In this document: positions 15,305-23,644 of the stretch, one piece after another
Numbering within the stretch: position 1 is the first letter of the stretch
Layout: every line of letters starts with the position of its first letter
Assembly: GCA_902793295.1 (NCBI GenBank)
Contig: CADBDA010000023.1
Span: forward strand, 1-33,212
From: an uncultured Bacteroidota bacterium
GTDB taxonomy: Bacteria > Bacteroidota > Bacteroidia > Bacteroidales > P3
DNA length: 33,212 nt
Direction of reading: 5' to 3'
The notes under the pieces: model-generated
What the model was told of the DNA's origin: nothing
The model's input: the letters and a program-made list of their open reading frames with translations, nothing else
Databases searched by the model: none
Program-made: the position numbers and the translations under genes

Positions 15305-16957
15305 TCAGCAACCTTTGTCCGATTCGACATGCGACACCAGGATCACCAGACGGTCGTCGGCCAGCGACTGCACCGTGCGAGAAAAGGACGCGCGGGCGTC
15401 GGCATCCATCCACGCCGTGGGTTCGTCGAAGAGAAGGATGGGCGCATCCGAATAGAGCTGTCGCGCCAAGGCGATGCGCTGCCACTGCCCCATGCTGAGT
15501 TCTTCGCCGCCGTCGAACATACGACCCAGTGGGGTGTCGAGCCCCTGTCGCAACTGTCCGACAACGTTGTCGGCCTCCGACTGCTGCAGGGCCGTTGCCA
15601 TACGGCGCGCATCCTCGGCATGGGCGATGTCTCCGAAGAGGATATTCTCACGGGCGGTGAACTGGAATTGCACATAATCCTGGAAGATGGTGCTCACGTG
15701 GCGTCGCAATTCGCCGACATCGAAGCGCCGTATGTCGATGCCATTGATGAGGACGGCCCCCTGCTGCGGGTCGTAGAGGCGCATCAGCAGCTTGAGCATG
15801 GTGGTCTTGCCATAGCCGTTTTCCCCTTCAATGCGGTTCAGCTGACCCCGACGGGCGACAAAAGTGAGGTGGTCGAGCGTGGGGTGGTGCATGCGGGGAT
15901 AGCTGAAGGTGACTTCGTCAAAGCGGACCTCATCCACCCTTTCGGGGAAGGGTTCAGGTGTGGCCGGGGAGACGATAGACGGCTGCAGGTCAAGAAATTC
16001 GAAGAGGTTATTGATGAAGAGTTTGTGTTCGTAAAGGCCGCTCACACCTCCCACCAAACTGGACAGATAACCCTGTCCGCGGCGAAAGGCCTCGAAGAGC
16101 ATCACAAAGGAGCCCAGCGTGATGGCCCCCCGAACCGCTGTGCGGACAAGTATCAGCGTCACTATGGCCAGGGCTGCGACTTCGACAACAGCGGTAAGGG
16201 CATCGAAAAACGCCATGCGCCGCGAAATGGACAGAAGGCGTCCGACAAGACGCGACCGCATATCGACATAGAGGTTCCTGAAATGGTCGGCCAATCCGAA
16301 CACACGCACCTCTTTGGCGAAGACTCGGTTGGTCAGCAACTGCCCGTAATAGTTCGTGCGACGCATATCCTGGGTAGTCTCGCGCCTGAAGCGGTAGATG
16401 CTACGTGACTTGTAGAAGCGGACGCAGAAAGAGGGAACTACGGCGACAAGCATCACCACAACCACCTGCCACGAGCTGACAAGCAGCATGAGCGCCACAC
16501 CTACCAGCGCCACCAACGCGCTGACTACCGCCACCAAGTTGTCCAGAATGCGGATGGGACGGAAGGCCGACTCCTGTTGTGCCCTGTGGAATGTGTCGTG
16601 GTATTCGGGGTTGTCGTAGTAGGCCATATCCAACCGAACCGACTGATTCTGAATGATATTATTGACATAGTCGGTCAATTTCTGCGTCAGCACGTCGTTG
16701 TTGACGGTGTTGAGCACCCCTATCCAACGGTTGAGCAGCGTCACACCGCAAAAGATGGCCACCAGGCTCATCAGATGCTGGCCAAACACCAAACCGTCGA
16801 CAGCCCGGGCGGTCACCGCATCGGAGACTCCGTCGACCACCAACTTCAAGACATAGAGATTGAGCAACGGCAGCAGGCTTGTGCACACCGTGTAGCACAA
16901 CTTGAGCAGAAAAGCTCTTTTGTCGCATTGCCATATAAGTCTGAAAGCCTGTAGCAT
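15305..16957 (-). CDS. ABC transporter, fused permease-ATPase (half exporter)
   Basis: The 550-residue product has an N-terminal six-helix type membrane domain (residues about 15-310) and a C-terminal nucleotide-binding domain. The Walker A motif is GENGYGKTT (378-386), the signature LSMGQ (487-491), Walker B ILLFDEP (507-513) and the switch histidine is in VSHVES. Walker A has Tyr where most have Ser/Ala, and Q replaces the G-G-Q of many signatures. The protein ends a few residues after the switch region. The substrate is unknown. It is the last gene of a minus-strand group, 57 bp after the NfeD-type gene. Confidence 0.88.
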   Translation of the reverse strand: MLQAFRLIWQCDKRAFLLKLCYTVCTSLLPLLNLYVLKLVVDGVSDAVTARAVDGLVFGQHLMSLVAIFCGVTLLNRWIGVLNTVNNDVLTQKLTDYVNNIIQNQSVRLDMAYYDNPEYHDTFHRAQQESAFRPIRILDNLVAVVSALVALVGVALMLLVSSWQVVVVMLVAVVPSFCVRFYKSRSIYRFRRETTQDMRRTNYYGQLLTNRVFAKEVRVFGLADHFRNLYVDMRSRLVGRLLSISRRMAFFDALTAVVEVAALAIVTLILVRTAVRGAITLGSFVMLFEAFRRGQGYLSSLVGGVSGLYEHKLFINNLFEFLDLQPSIVSPATPEPFPERVDEVRFDEVTFSYPRMHHPTLDHLTFVARRGQLNRIEGENGYGKTTMLKLLMRLYDPQQGAVLINGIDIRRFDVGELRRHVSTIFQDYVQFQFTARENILFGDIAHAEDARRMATALQQSEADNVVGQLRQGLDTPLGRMFDGGEELSMGQWQRIALARQLYSDAPILLFDEPTAWMDADARASFSRTVQSLADDRLVILVSHVESDKGC

Positions 16958-17014
16958 AAGTCTATCAATTGAAAAAAAAGAAAAACGTCAAATCGTGTCA
17001 GCACCCATGGGCCG

Positions 17015-18376
17015 TCAATCCTTGTCCACAACAACCACGAGGGAGCCATTCACATAATCGACCACCACAACGGAAGCGCCCTTGTCGATATAACCTATCT
17101 GAGCCACAGCGTCGTAGTGGCGTCCGTCGATGGTCACCTTACCTGCCGGACGCAGAATGGTGGAGGCGATACCCTTGGAACCGACCAGCTGGAGTTCCTG
17201 ACTGCTGGCAACCGTGAACCCTTCGCTGGTGGATTCCTCCGTGTTGAGGGCTAATCCACCGAACAAAGTGCTCTCAAACAGCTTTTTGCCAAGCCAGATG
17301 CTGAGCGGCAACGCCACGACGATCGACACCAATGTGATCATCAACCGGTTGGCGATCAAACCGCCGGGGATATGCGAGAAATCGAATCCCACATTGCCCA
17401 CCATGCTGAACACCAGACCCACAACGAGACAGATGATACCACAGACACCAGCGACACCAAAGCCCGGAATGACAAACAGTTCCAAGACAATCAGCACAAT
17501 ACCGACAATAAATATCAGTATCTCCCAATAGGAAGCAAGGCCTTCCAGATAGAGCGGCGCGAAATACAACGCTGCCGCCGACAACGCCAGGATGAGCGGG
17601 AAGCCGATACCTGGCTGTTGCAGTTCGAAATAGATGCCACCGATAATCAGCATGATGAGTATGCCCGACACTACCGGAGTCACCAAAAATCCTATCAGTT
17701 TGTCGATGAAGGAATAACGTTGTTCATGAATGGTATACTGTTCCACTCCGGCATGCTGCAGCAACGCTGCCACACTCTCAACCTCGGCCTCGCAGAAGCC
17801 GTAACGGATAGCCTCTTGCGTGGTGAAAGTGAGCACCTTGCCGCTATCCGATACGCCTTCAACATGGATGTCGGGGTCGACCATCGCTTCCGCTATGTCG
17901 GGCCGACGACCTTGAGCTTCGGCTGTGGAACGCATCAAGGAACGCATATAGCTCTGGTATTTGTCGGGTTGCACGGCACCCGTCTGGTCGACCACGGTGG
18001 CGGCGCCTATCGAGGAACCGCTGTGCATGAAAATCGAGTCACAGGCAATCGAAATCAGCGCACCAGCCGAGGCGGCATTGTTGTCGATATAGGCCCAAAC
18101 AGGTATGGTGCATTGCTGGAAGGCGGTGCGAATCTTGTCGGCATCGTCCAATGTGCCACCAAAAGTGTTGATATGAACAACGATGATATCGGCCTTAATC
18201 TCCAACGCCTCCTCGATGGCTTTCTCAACTCGCAACGATGCCGGCGGGGCAATCTCCTCGTCAATGGAGAACAGATACACCTTCTTGGGCGCCGCATCTT
18301 GAGCACAAAGCGGGAGCGATGCAAAACACATCAACGCCACAAAAACAGCATAAAGTGATGATTTAAACAAATGCAT
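17015..18376 (-). CDS. NfeD-type membrane-bound serine protease (ClpP class)
   Basis: From the ATG at 18376 the product has 453 residues. A signal peptide (LYAVFVALMCFASLPLCAQ) leads into a ClpP/SppA-like domain. VHINTFGGTLDDADKI and IDNNAASAGALISIACD place the nucleophile near S103, and a lysine near K139 (QPDKYQSYM) could be the base, as in the Pyrococcus stomatin-operon protease. Four to five hydrophobic segments follow (about 230-360). A C-terminal OB-fold NfeD domain ends the protein (LVGSKGIASTILRPAGKVTI). Members cleave stomatin-like partners, but no stomatin gene is adjacent. An earlier start at 18406 would overlap the upstream gene. Confidence 0.88.
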   Translation of the reverse strand: MHLFKSSLYAVFVALMCFASLPLCAQDAAPKKVYLFSIDEEIAPPASLRVEKAIEEALEIKADIIVVHINTFGGTLDDADKIRTAFQQCTIPVWAYIDNNAASAGALISIACDSIFMHSGSSIGAATVVDQTGAVQPDKYQSYMRSLMRSTAEAQGRRPDIAEAMVDPDIHVEGVSDSGKVLTFTTQEAIRYGFCEAEVESVAALLQHAGVEQYTIHEQRYSFIDKLIGFLVTPVVSGILIMLIIGGIYFELQQPGIGFPLILALSAAALYFAPLYLEGLASYWEILIFIVGIVLIVLELFVIPGFGVAGVCGIICLVVGLVFSMVGNVGFDFSHIPGGLIANRLMITLVSIVVALPLSIWLGKKLFESTLFGGLALNTEESTSEGFTVASSQELQLVGSKGIASTILRPAGKVTIDGRHYDAVAQIGYIDKGASVVVVDYVNGSLVVVVDKD

Positions 18377-18395
18377 ATAACAAATTAGTATTAGT

Positions 18396-19238
18396 CTATT
18401 TAACATTCAAATCAAATGCATTAATTTCGCGAATCAACTCGTCGAAAACTCCTTGGTTGGCGGCAACCATCTCAGCCCCGAACAGCCAGTTGTCTCCACC
18501 GCTGAAGTCCCCTACCCGACCACCGGCCTTCTCGACAATAAAGGCACCTGCAGCCACATCGTAGGGCTTCAACCCATATTCGTAGAAGGCATCGGCCCGT
18601 CCGCAGGCGGTGTAGACCAAATCGGCGGCAGCCGACCCAAGTCTGCGCACACCGTGTGTGTGGCGCATGGTCCATTCCAAGAACTTCATATACTGAGGCA
18701 TACGCGAGAAATCCGTATAAGGGAACCCCGTAGCCACCAACGAATCGTTGAGGCTCTTGGCATGCGAGACTCTTATCGGCGTACCATTCAAAAAGGCGCC
18801 CTCACGACCACTGAAGGCTGCAAAACATTCTTCAGCCCAAATCTCATACACCACGCCGACAATCATCACCGGACGGTGCTGCTCGGAAGACAACAGATTG
18901 TCCTGCAAACCAATAGAAACGCAGGTAGGGGCAAAACCATGGATATAGTTTGTCGTTCCATCAAGCGGGTCGACAATCCAGGTGTAGCGCTCCACGCCAT
19001 TCGAGGCGGCCGTTCCCTCTTCGGCGATGAAGCCGCTGTCGGGCAACAGGTGCCGCAGGCGGGTCACAATGCGCCGTTCCGACTCCTTGTCAAATCGCGT
19101 CACATAGTCATGCACCCCTTTCGATTCTGCGCTGACGGCATCGTCCAGTTTGCGGCGTTCGCCAGCCAAAAAGGCGCCCACTTCACGGGCCAAGTCACAC
19201 ACCTCGTGACATATACGAATAGTATCTGCTGATTCCAT
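18396..19238 (-). CDS. Inositol monophosphatase family phosphatase
   Basis: The product has about 280 residues and carries the family's metal-binding motifs: IAEEGT (E73, E74), WIVDPLDGTTNYIHG (D90, D93) and, near the C-terminus, the YDVAAGAFIVEKAGGRVGDF motif with the last Asp. It dephosphorylates inositol-1-phosphate or related sugar phosphates; SuhB- or CysQ-like roles cannot be told apart here. Of two close ATGs, 19238 (MESADTIR) and 19250, the inner is slightly preferred. The stop is about 20 bp before the NfeD-type gene, indicating an operon. Confidence 0.88.
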   Translation of the reverse strand: MESADTIRICHEVCDLAREVGAFLAGERRKLDDAVSAESKGVHDYVTRFDKESERRIVTRLRHLLPDSGFIAEEGTAASNGVERYTWIVDPLDGTTNYIHGFAPTCVSIGLQDNLLSSEQHRPVMIVGVVYEIWAEECFAAFSGREGAFLNGTPIRVSHAKSLNDSLVATGFPYTDFSRMPQYMKFLEWTMRHTHGVRRLGSAAADLVYTACGRADAFYEYGLKPYDVAAGAFIVEKAGGRVGDFSGGDNWLFGAEMVAANQGVFDELIREINAFDLNVK

Positions 19239-19373
19239 GGTTCGATTCATTGTAGCGTATTTGCATCATGCGGACAGGGCGTCACCCTCCACACAGACTT
19301 TTACATAAAACGACATGTTTCGCAGTTTATTATAATAGACACAATAAAAAAATGCGGAACTCGTTTTAAGCGC

Positions 19374-19910
19374 ATGACCAATTCAAACAAATCCGTCCGC
19401 CTGAGGGCCCTGGAACCCGACGACATCGACGCCATCTACCATTGGGAGAACGACCCATCGGTATGGACGCATAGCGCTGCCCATCAGCCCTTTTCGCGTC
19501 AAACGCTCCAACGCTTCATCGACGAATCCTCGGCCACCGACATCTACAGCTCACGCCAACTGCGGCTGATGGCGGTGAACAGCGAAGGAACCGCCGTGGG
19601 ATGCGCCGACCTCTTCGACTTCGACCCCTACCACCGTAGGGCGGGTGTGGGAGTGCTCATCGACAGTCGGTTACGCAACAACGGATATGGGAAATCCATG
19701 CTCCGCGAATTGGGTCAATTCGCCGCCACCCACCTTCAACTGCACCTGCTTTATTGCGACATTGCCGACAACAACATCGCCTCCATCCGGCTGTTCGAAT
19801 CGGAGGGCTTTCAGCGCTGCGGCACCCGTCCGGGATGGCTCTGGTGCGACAACGAATGGCATGCGGCACACATCTACCAGAAGGTGTTGGAACCGCCAAC
19901 AACAATATAA
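19374..19910 (+). CDS. GNAT family N-acetyltransferase, RimJ/RimL type
   Basis: A 178-residue protein starting with VRLRALEPDDIDAIYHWEND, the typical RimL/SpeG-like opening. GVGVLIDSRLRNNGYGKSML carries the acetyl-CoA pyrophosphate-binding pattern (R-x-x-G-x-G/A) and CDIADNNIASIRLFESEGF the C-terminal motif. The substrate (amine, antibiotic or N-terminus) is not determined. It is divergent from the phosphatase gene and lies 48 bp upstream of mltG. Confidence 0.88.
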   Translation: MTNSNKSVRLRALEPDDIDAIYHWENDPSVWTHSAAHQPFSRQTLQRFIDESSATDIYSSRQLRLMAVNSEGTAVGCADLFDFDPYHRRAGVGVLIDSRLRNNGYGKSMLRELGQFAATHLQLHLLYCDIADNNIASIRLFESEGFQRCGTRPGWLWCDNEWHAAHIYQKVLEPPTTI

Positions 19911-19958
19911 AGCTACACTTCAAATAAAAACACTAAATAAAGTTTGAATCAATCAACT

Positions 19959-21014
19959 ATGCCAACAAAAAATAAGAAACAGCAGCATCAGTCCAAACGG
20001 ACAAAAGCGATTGTTCTTTCCATATTGGTCCTCGGTGTGGTGGTGTGCTTCACCACCCTCTTTCTGTTGCACCGCCAGAAACTGGCCAACAACGAAGCCG
20101 TCACGCTCTACCTGCCCGACAACATCACCTACGACGCTGTCGTCGACTCGCTCGACGCCCACGGATGCATAGGCAACCACGCGGCTTTCAGCACTTTGGC
20201 TCGCCTGCGCAACTACAAGGACCATGTCAAGGGTGGCTGTTACAAGCTGACTCCCGGCATGAGCGTATGGAGGGCGCTCACCAAACTGTACTATGGCAAC
20301 CAAGATCCCATCCACCTCACCATCAACAAACACCGCACCAAACAGTCGCTCAGCGGCTATTTGGGTCGCAAACTGGAAATCGACAGCAGCGACATGATGG
20401 CTCTTTTCAACAACGACAGCATCTGCCGCAGCTATGGCCATACCACGAAAACCATCATCGGGATGTTCATGCAGAACACCTACGATGTCTATTGGAACAT
20501 CAGCGCCACCAACCTGATGGACCGCATGCAACAGGAATCCGACCGCTTTTGGACCGACAAACGGCTGCGCCAATGCAAAGCGCTGAATCTCACCCCCGAC
20601 GAGGTGGTAACCCTGGCTTCCATCGTGGAAGAGGAGAGCAACAAAAACGACGAGAAACCCGACATCGCCAGCGTATACCTGAACCGCATCCGCAAAGGCA
20701 TGCTGCTGCAGGCGGACCCGACTTTGAAATATGCCGTCGGCGACTTCACCTTGCGTCGACTGCTGAACAAGCACATGGAGGTGGACAACCCCTACAACAC
20801 CTACAAGTATCGCGGATTGCCTCCCGGACCCATCTGCATACCCGGACAAGCCTCCATCGACGCGGTTCTGAAGAACAAAAAGACTGACTATCTTTATTTT
20901 TGCGCCAAATCCGATTTCTCGGGCTACCACGCCTTCGCAAAAGATTTGGCACAACACAACGCCAACGCCGAAGCCTTCCACAGGGAACTGAACCGACGCA
21001 AAATATTCAAATAA
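19959..21014 (+). CDS. mltG: Endolytic murein transglycosylase MltG
   Basis: The 351-residue inner-membrane enzyme (YceG-like) cuts nascent peptidoglycan glycan strands and sets their length. It has a basic N-terminus, one membrane segment (about 18-37), a LysM-like stretch, and the catalytic region TLASIVEEESNKNDEKPDIA followed by VYLNRIRKGMLLQADPTLKYA. The first E of VEEES is the expected catalytic residue. A YNTYKYRGLPPGPICIPG segment completes the signature. An in-frame TTG at 19944 is possible but the ATG at 19959 is favoured. Confidence 0.93.
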   Translation: MPTKNKKQQHQSKRTKAIVLSILVLGVVVCFTTLFLLHRQKLANNEAVTLYLPDNITYDAVVDSLDAHGCIGNHAAFSTLARLRNYKDHVKGGCYKLTPGMSVWRALTKLYYGNQDPIHLTINKHRTKQSLSGYLGRKLEIDSSDMMALFNNDSICRSYGHTTKTIIGMFMQNTYDVYWNISATNLMDRMQQESDRFWTDKRLRQCKALNLTPDEVVTLASIVEEESNKNDEKPDIASVYLNRIRKGMLLQADPTLKYAVGDFTLRRLLNKHMEVDNPYNTYKYRGLPPGPICIPGQASIDAVLKNKKTDYLYFCAKSDFSGYHAFAKDLAQHNANAEAFHRELNRRKIFK

Positions 21015-21105
21015 AGCGCCATCCGCCCAATCGCACCTTCCCTCCCCTCCTGCCGGGTCCCACCCCTGCCATCCGCTTTCATTTTGCCATCATCACTACT
21101 TCAAT

Positions 21106-21131
21106 AAAACGCAAAAAAAGCCTGCGTTTTT
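21106..21131 (+). terminator. Probable terminator of mltG
   Basis: AAAACGCA (21106-21113) pairs with TGCGTTTT (21123-21130) across a 9-base loop, followed by another T. It stands 92 bp after the mltG stop. Confidence 0.55.
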
Positions 21132-21239
21132 CGCATTTCCACACCCTCACCGCCTTTGCTCCATCTGACAATGGCGGCATTCTGCTGAAAAATTATTCTT
21201 CTGACAGAAAACAGATTACAAGGAATGCACAAAAAAAAA

Positions 21240-21270
21240 TTTGCCAGTATGGGGAAAAGTAGTACTTTTG
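21240..21270 (+). promoter_or_regulatory. Promoter of the SRP RNA gene
   Basis: TTTG (21240-21243), exactly 19 bases, then TACTTTTG (21263-21270). Transcription would begin at about 21276, which is where the outer stem of the RNA begins. Confidence 0.85.
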
Positions 21271-21275
21271 CATTC

Positions 21276-21371
21276 GGGTAAGTCTTATACGGTCAGCTCC
21301 CATTGAATCCCCCAGGGTAGGAATACAGCAAGGGTGTTTGGTTGTAGCGACGCGATATAATCAGCTTACCC
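21276..21371 (+). ncRNA. ffs: Signal recognition particle RNA (4.5S-type)
   Basis: The roughly 96-nt RNA is bounded by an outer stem GGGTAAG (21276-21282) with CTTACCC (21365-21371) and followed by a T7 run, so it has its own terminator. The apical part GGGTAGGAATACAGCAAGGG (21315-21334) has the GGAA-type loop and AGCA internal loop that bind Ffh, in the form seen in Bacteroidota SRP RNAs. The exact promoter fit supports a short stable RNA. It guides ribosomes making membrane proteins to FtsY. Confidence 0.85.
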
Positions 21372-21479
21372 TTTTTTTGTGCCCTTACCTTACGGCCGCA
21401 TGTCGCAAAAAGCCTGACGACAACGGCCTTCAAAGAAAACTTTTTACGCTGCAAATGGGTTACTTTCAAACTCTTTTCG

Positions 21480-21487
21480 TATTTTTG
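21480..21487 (+). promoter_or_regulatory. -7 box for the small membrane peptide gene
   Basis: TATTTTTG matches the -7 consensus, 17 bp upstream of the ATG at 21505. The -33 site does not match TTTG. An inverted repeat AATGGGTT (21454-21461) and AACCCATT (21489-21496) brackets the box, a possible operator. Confidence 0.5.
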
Positions 21488-21504
21488 CAACCCATTATAT
21501 TAAG

Positions 21505-21660
21505 ATGAATACCGCAATAACACTCTCTTATCTGCTGATTTTCGGTGGAATAGTGATTTGGTGCCTGCTGCTGCCATCAGGCAAAAAGGTGCCACGCGCC
21601 ATCGTTGACGGCATCTTGTCGGCATACTTCATCCCCGGTTGTCCTGAAATATACCCCTGA
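21505..21660 (+). CDS. Small single-pass membrane protein, 51 residues
   Basis: The ORF begins MNTAITLSYLLIFGGIVIWC and ends FIPGCPEIYP. It has one strongly hydrophobic segment (residues 5-24) followed by a basic stretch (SGKKVPR), suggesting an N-out single-pass protein or a small regulator. No family is recognised. A -7 promoter box lies just upstream and the glycosyltransferase gene starts 21 bp after its stop, so it may be the first gene of that operon. Confidence 0.55.
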   Translation: MNTAITLSYLLIFGGIVIWCLLLPSGKKVPRAIVDGILSAYFIPGCPEIYP

Positions 21661-21681
21661 TTCACATACAATCCCCATCTT

Positions 21682-23631
21682 ATGACCCTTTCCGTCATCA
21701 TAGTCAACTACAACGTCAAGTACTTCCTTGAACAATGCCTCCTTTCGGTGTTCCATGCCGCTGAAGGCATCGACACCGAGGTATGGGTAGTCGACAACAA
21801 CTCGGTCGACGGGTCGGTCCAGATGCTACGCGAGAAATTCCCTCAGGTCCATCTTATTGCCAATAGCGACAACCCTGGATTTGCCAAAGCCAACAACCAG
21901 GCGCTGCGCCAATGCACAGGCGACTTCCTGTTGCTGCTGAATCCCGACACACTCGTTCAGCGCGACACTTTCTCCACATGCATCGACTTCTTCGAAAAGC
22001 ACCCCGATTGCGGCGGATTGAGCGTGAAAATGGTCAACGGAGAAGGCATCTACCTGAAAGAGAGCAAGCGAGGTTTTCCCTCACCGGCCACCTCTTTCTA
22101 CAAGATCAGCGGGCTCATCAAGCTGTTCCCCCACCATCGCAAAGTCGGTGCCTACTACATGGGGCATCTTGACGACGACGCTGTCAACGAGGTGGATATC
22201 CTCCCCGGTGCCTACCTGATGTTCCGCCGCGAAACCATGCAAAAAGCCGGACTTCTCGACGAGAGCTACTTCATGTATGGCGAAGACATCGACTTCTCTT
22301 GGAGCATCAAACTGGCTGGATACAAGAACTACTACTTGCCCACAACGCGCATACTACACTACAAGGGCGAAAGCACCCGCAAAGCCTCGATGAACTACGT
22401 CTACACTTTCTACAACGCAATGGCCATCTTTGCGCGAAAGAATTTCAGCAACAGCGGCGCCAAGACCTATACGTTGCTGATTCAATGCGCCATTTGGCTG
22501 CGGGCTTCAATCGACTTTTTCAAAAGGATTCTGCATTGGCTGGCGGTGCCGCTTGCCGACTTCACCTTCTCGCTGGCCGGTTTTCTGGCCATCAAGCAGA
22601 TATGGTCCACCTTCTGGGCCGAAAACGTAAACTACTACCCGGACATTTACACCTATCTCGTCATTCCGGTCTATGTGCTCATACTGCTGCTGACCGCCTG
22701 GCTGGCTGGCGGATACGACAAACCCGTACGCATCGGCCGTATCGTCAAGGGTATGACGGTCGGCGCCATGTGCCTGCTGGTTTTCTACTCGCTGCTGAGC
22801 GAAGAGCTGCGCTTCTCACGCGCCATCGTATTGCTTGGATCGCTATGGAGTATTCTGGCCACCATCGGCATCAGAATGCTACTGAGTCTGATGCACGTCG
22901 ACGGCTATCGGCTGCGACCGGACAAGGGTCGCCGATACCTCATTGTGGGCGACAACGACGAACGCCAGCGTGTCTATGCGCTCTTCAGCCAGCTCGGCAT
23001 CGAATCGGCCTATGTCAAAACGATGAAGTCGCTGGATGCGGACAACCCCGACGCACTACATGACGCCATAACCGACAATGACGACCCGCACAAAAACGTG
23101 AACGAGATTATCTTCTGTTCAAAAAACATAGAAATCAGCACCATACTGGACATCACCGAACAACTGCGCGACAAAGGCATCGCCTTCCGTATAGCCCCAG
23201 AAGGGATGGACGTGCTGATCGGAAGCAACTACACCAACAGCCCCGACGACCTCTATACGCCCGATTTCGGCAACATCGACAACGCCACCAACCGACGTAG
23301 CAAGCGCCTGTTCGACATCATTGCCGCCTCAGCACTCATCGTCCTCTCCCCTATCCTTTTCTGGCCGCAGAAGCGCAAACGCCGCTATTTTGCCGACTGC
23401 ATCGCCGTCCTCGTCGGCCGCAAGAGCTGGGTGGGCTACAGCAGACCGGGCGAGGCAAGGTCGGAAAACGACGAGCCGCTGCCCAACATACGCCGCGGTG
23501 TGTTCCGTACGCGCGACCTGATGCCACGTGTCAAAAACCCCGACTGCAAACGACTGGACAACAGCTACGCCACCGACTATCGTGTAGCTACTGACATGAA
23601 CATACTATTTATCAACCTATTGAATATATAA
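21682..23631 (+). CDS. GT2 glycosyltransferase fused to a sugar-transferase-like membrane region
   Basis: A 649-residue protein. Residues 1-290 are a GT-A family 2 transferase (LSVIIVNYNVKYFLEQCLLS, LLNPDTLV with the DxD-like site, and SYFMYGEDIDFSWSIK as acceptor/base motif), of the rhamnosyl type. Hydrophobic segments and a linker follow (about 300-410), then a Rossmann-like region (RRYLIVGDNDERQRVYALF) resembling the middle domain of polyprenyl glycosylphosphotransferases. Near 550, RRSKRLFDIIAASALIVLSP mimics the start of that catalytic domain, which is then atypical and short. The transferase part may be inactive. It probably acts in surface polysaccharide assembly. Confidence 0.8.
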   Translation: MTLSVIIVNYNVKYFLEQCLLSVFHAAEGIDTEVWVVDNNSVDGSVQMLREKFPQVHLIANSDNPGFAKANNQALRQCTGDFLLLLNPDTLVQRDTFSTCIDFFEKHPDCGGLSVKMVNGEGIYLKESKRGFPSPATSFYKISGLIKLFPHHRKVGAYYMGHLDDDAVNEVDILPGAYLMFRRETMQKAGLLDESYFMYGEDIDFSWSIKLAGYKNYYLPTTRILHYKGESTRKASMNYVYTFYNAMAIFARKNFSNSGAKTYTLLIQCAIWLRASIDFFKRILHWLAVPLADFTFSLAGFLAIKQIWSTFWAENVNYYPDIYTYLVIPVYVLILLLTAWLAGGYDKPVRIGRIVKGMTVGAMCLLVFYSLLSEELRFSRAIVLLGSLWSILATIGIRMLLSLMHVDGYRLRPDKGRRYLIVGDNDERQRVYALFSQLGIESAYVKTMKSLDADNPDALHDAITDNDDPHKNVNEIIFCSKNIEISTILDITEQLRDKGIAFRIAPEGMDVLIGSNYTNSPDDLYTPDFGNIDNATNRRSKRLFDIIAASALIVLSPILFWPQKRKRRYFADCIAVLVGRKSWVGYSRPGEARSENDEPLPNIRRGVFRTRDLMPRVKNPDCKRLDNSYATDYRVATDMNILFINLLNI

Positions 23632-23644
23632 ACATCCTATCGAT

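Noticed and set aside
21276..21371. Riboswitch leader of the downstream gene
   Set aside because: The element has its own exact promoter, closes with an outer stem and T run, and contains the SRP apical loop pattern.
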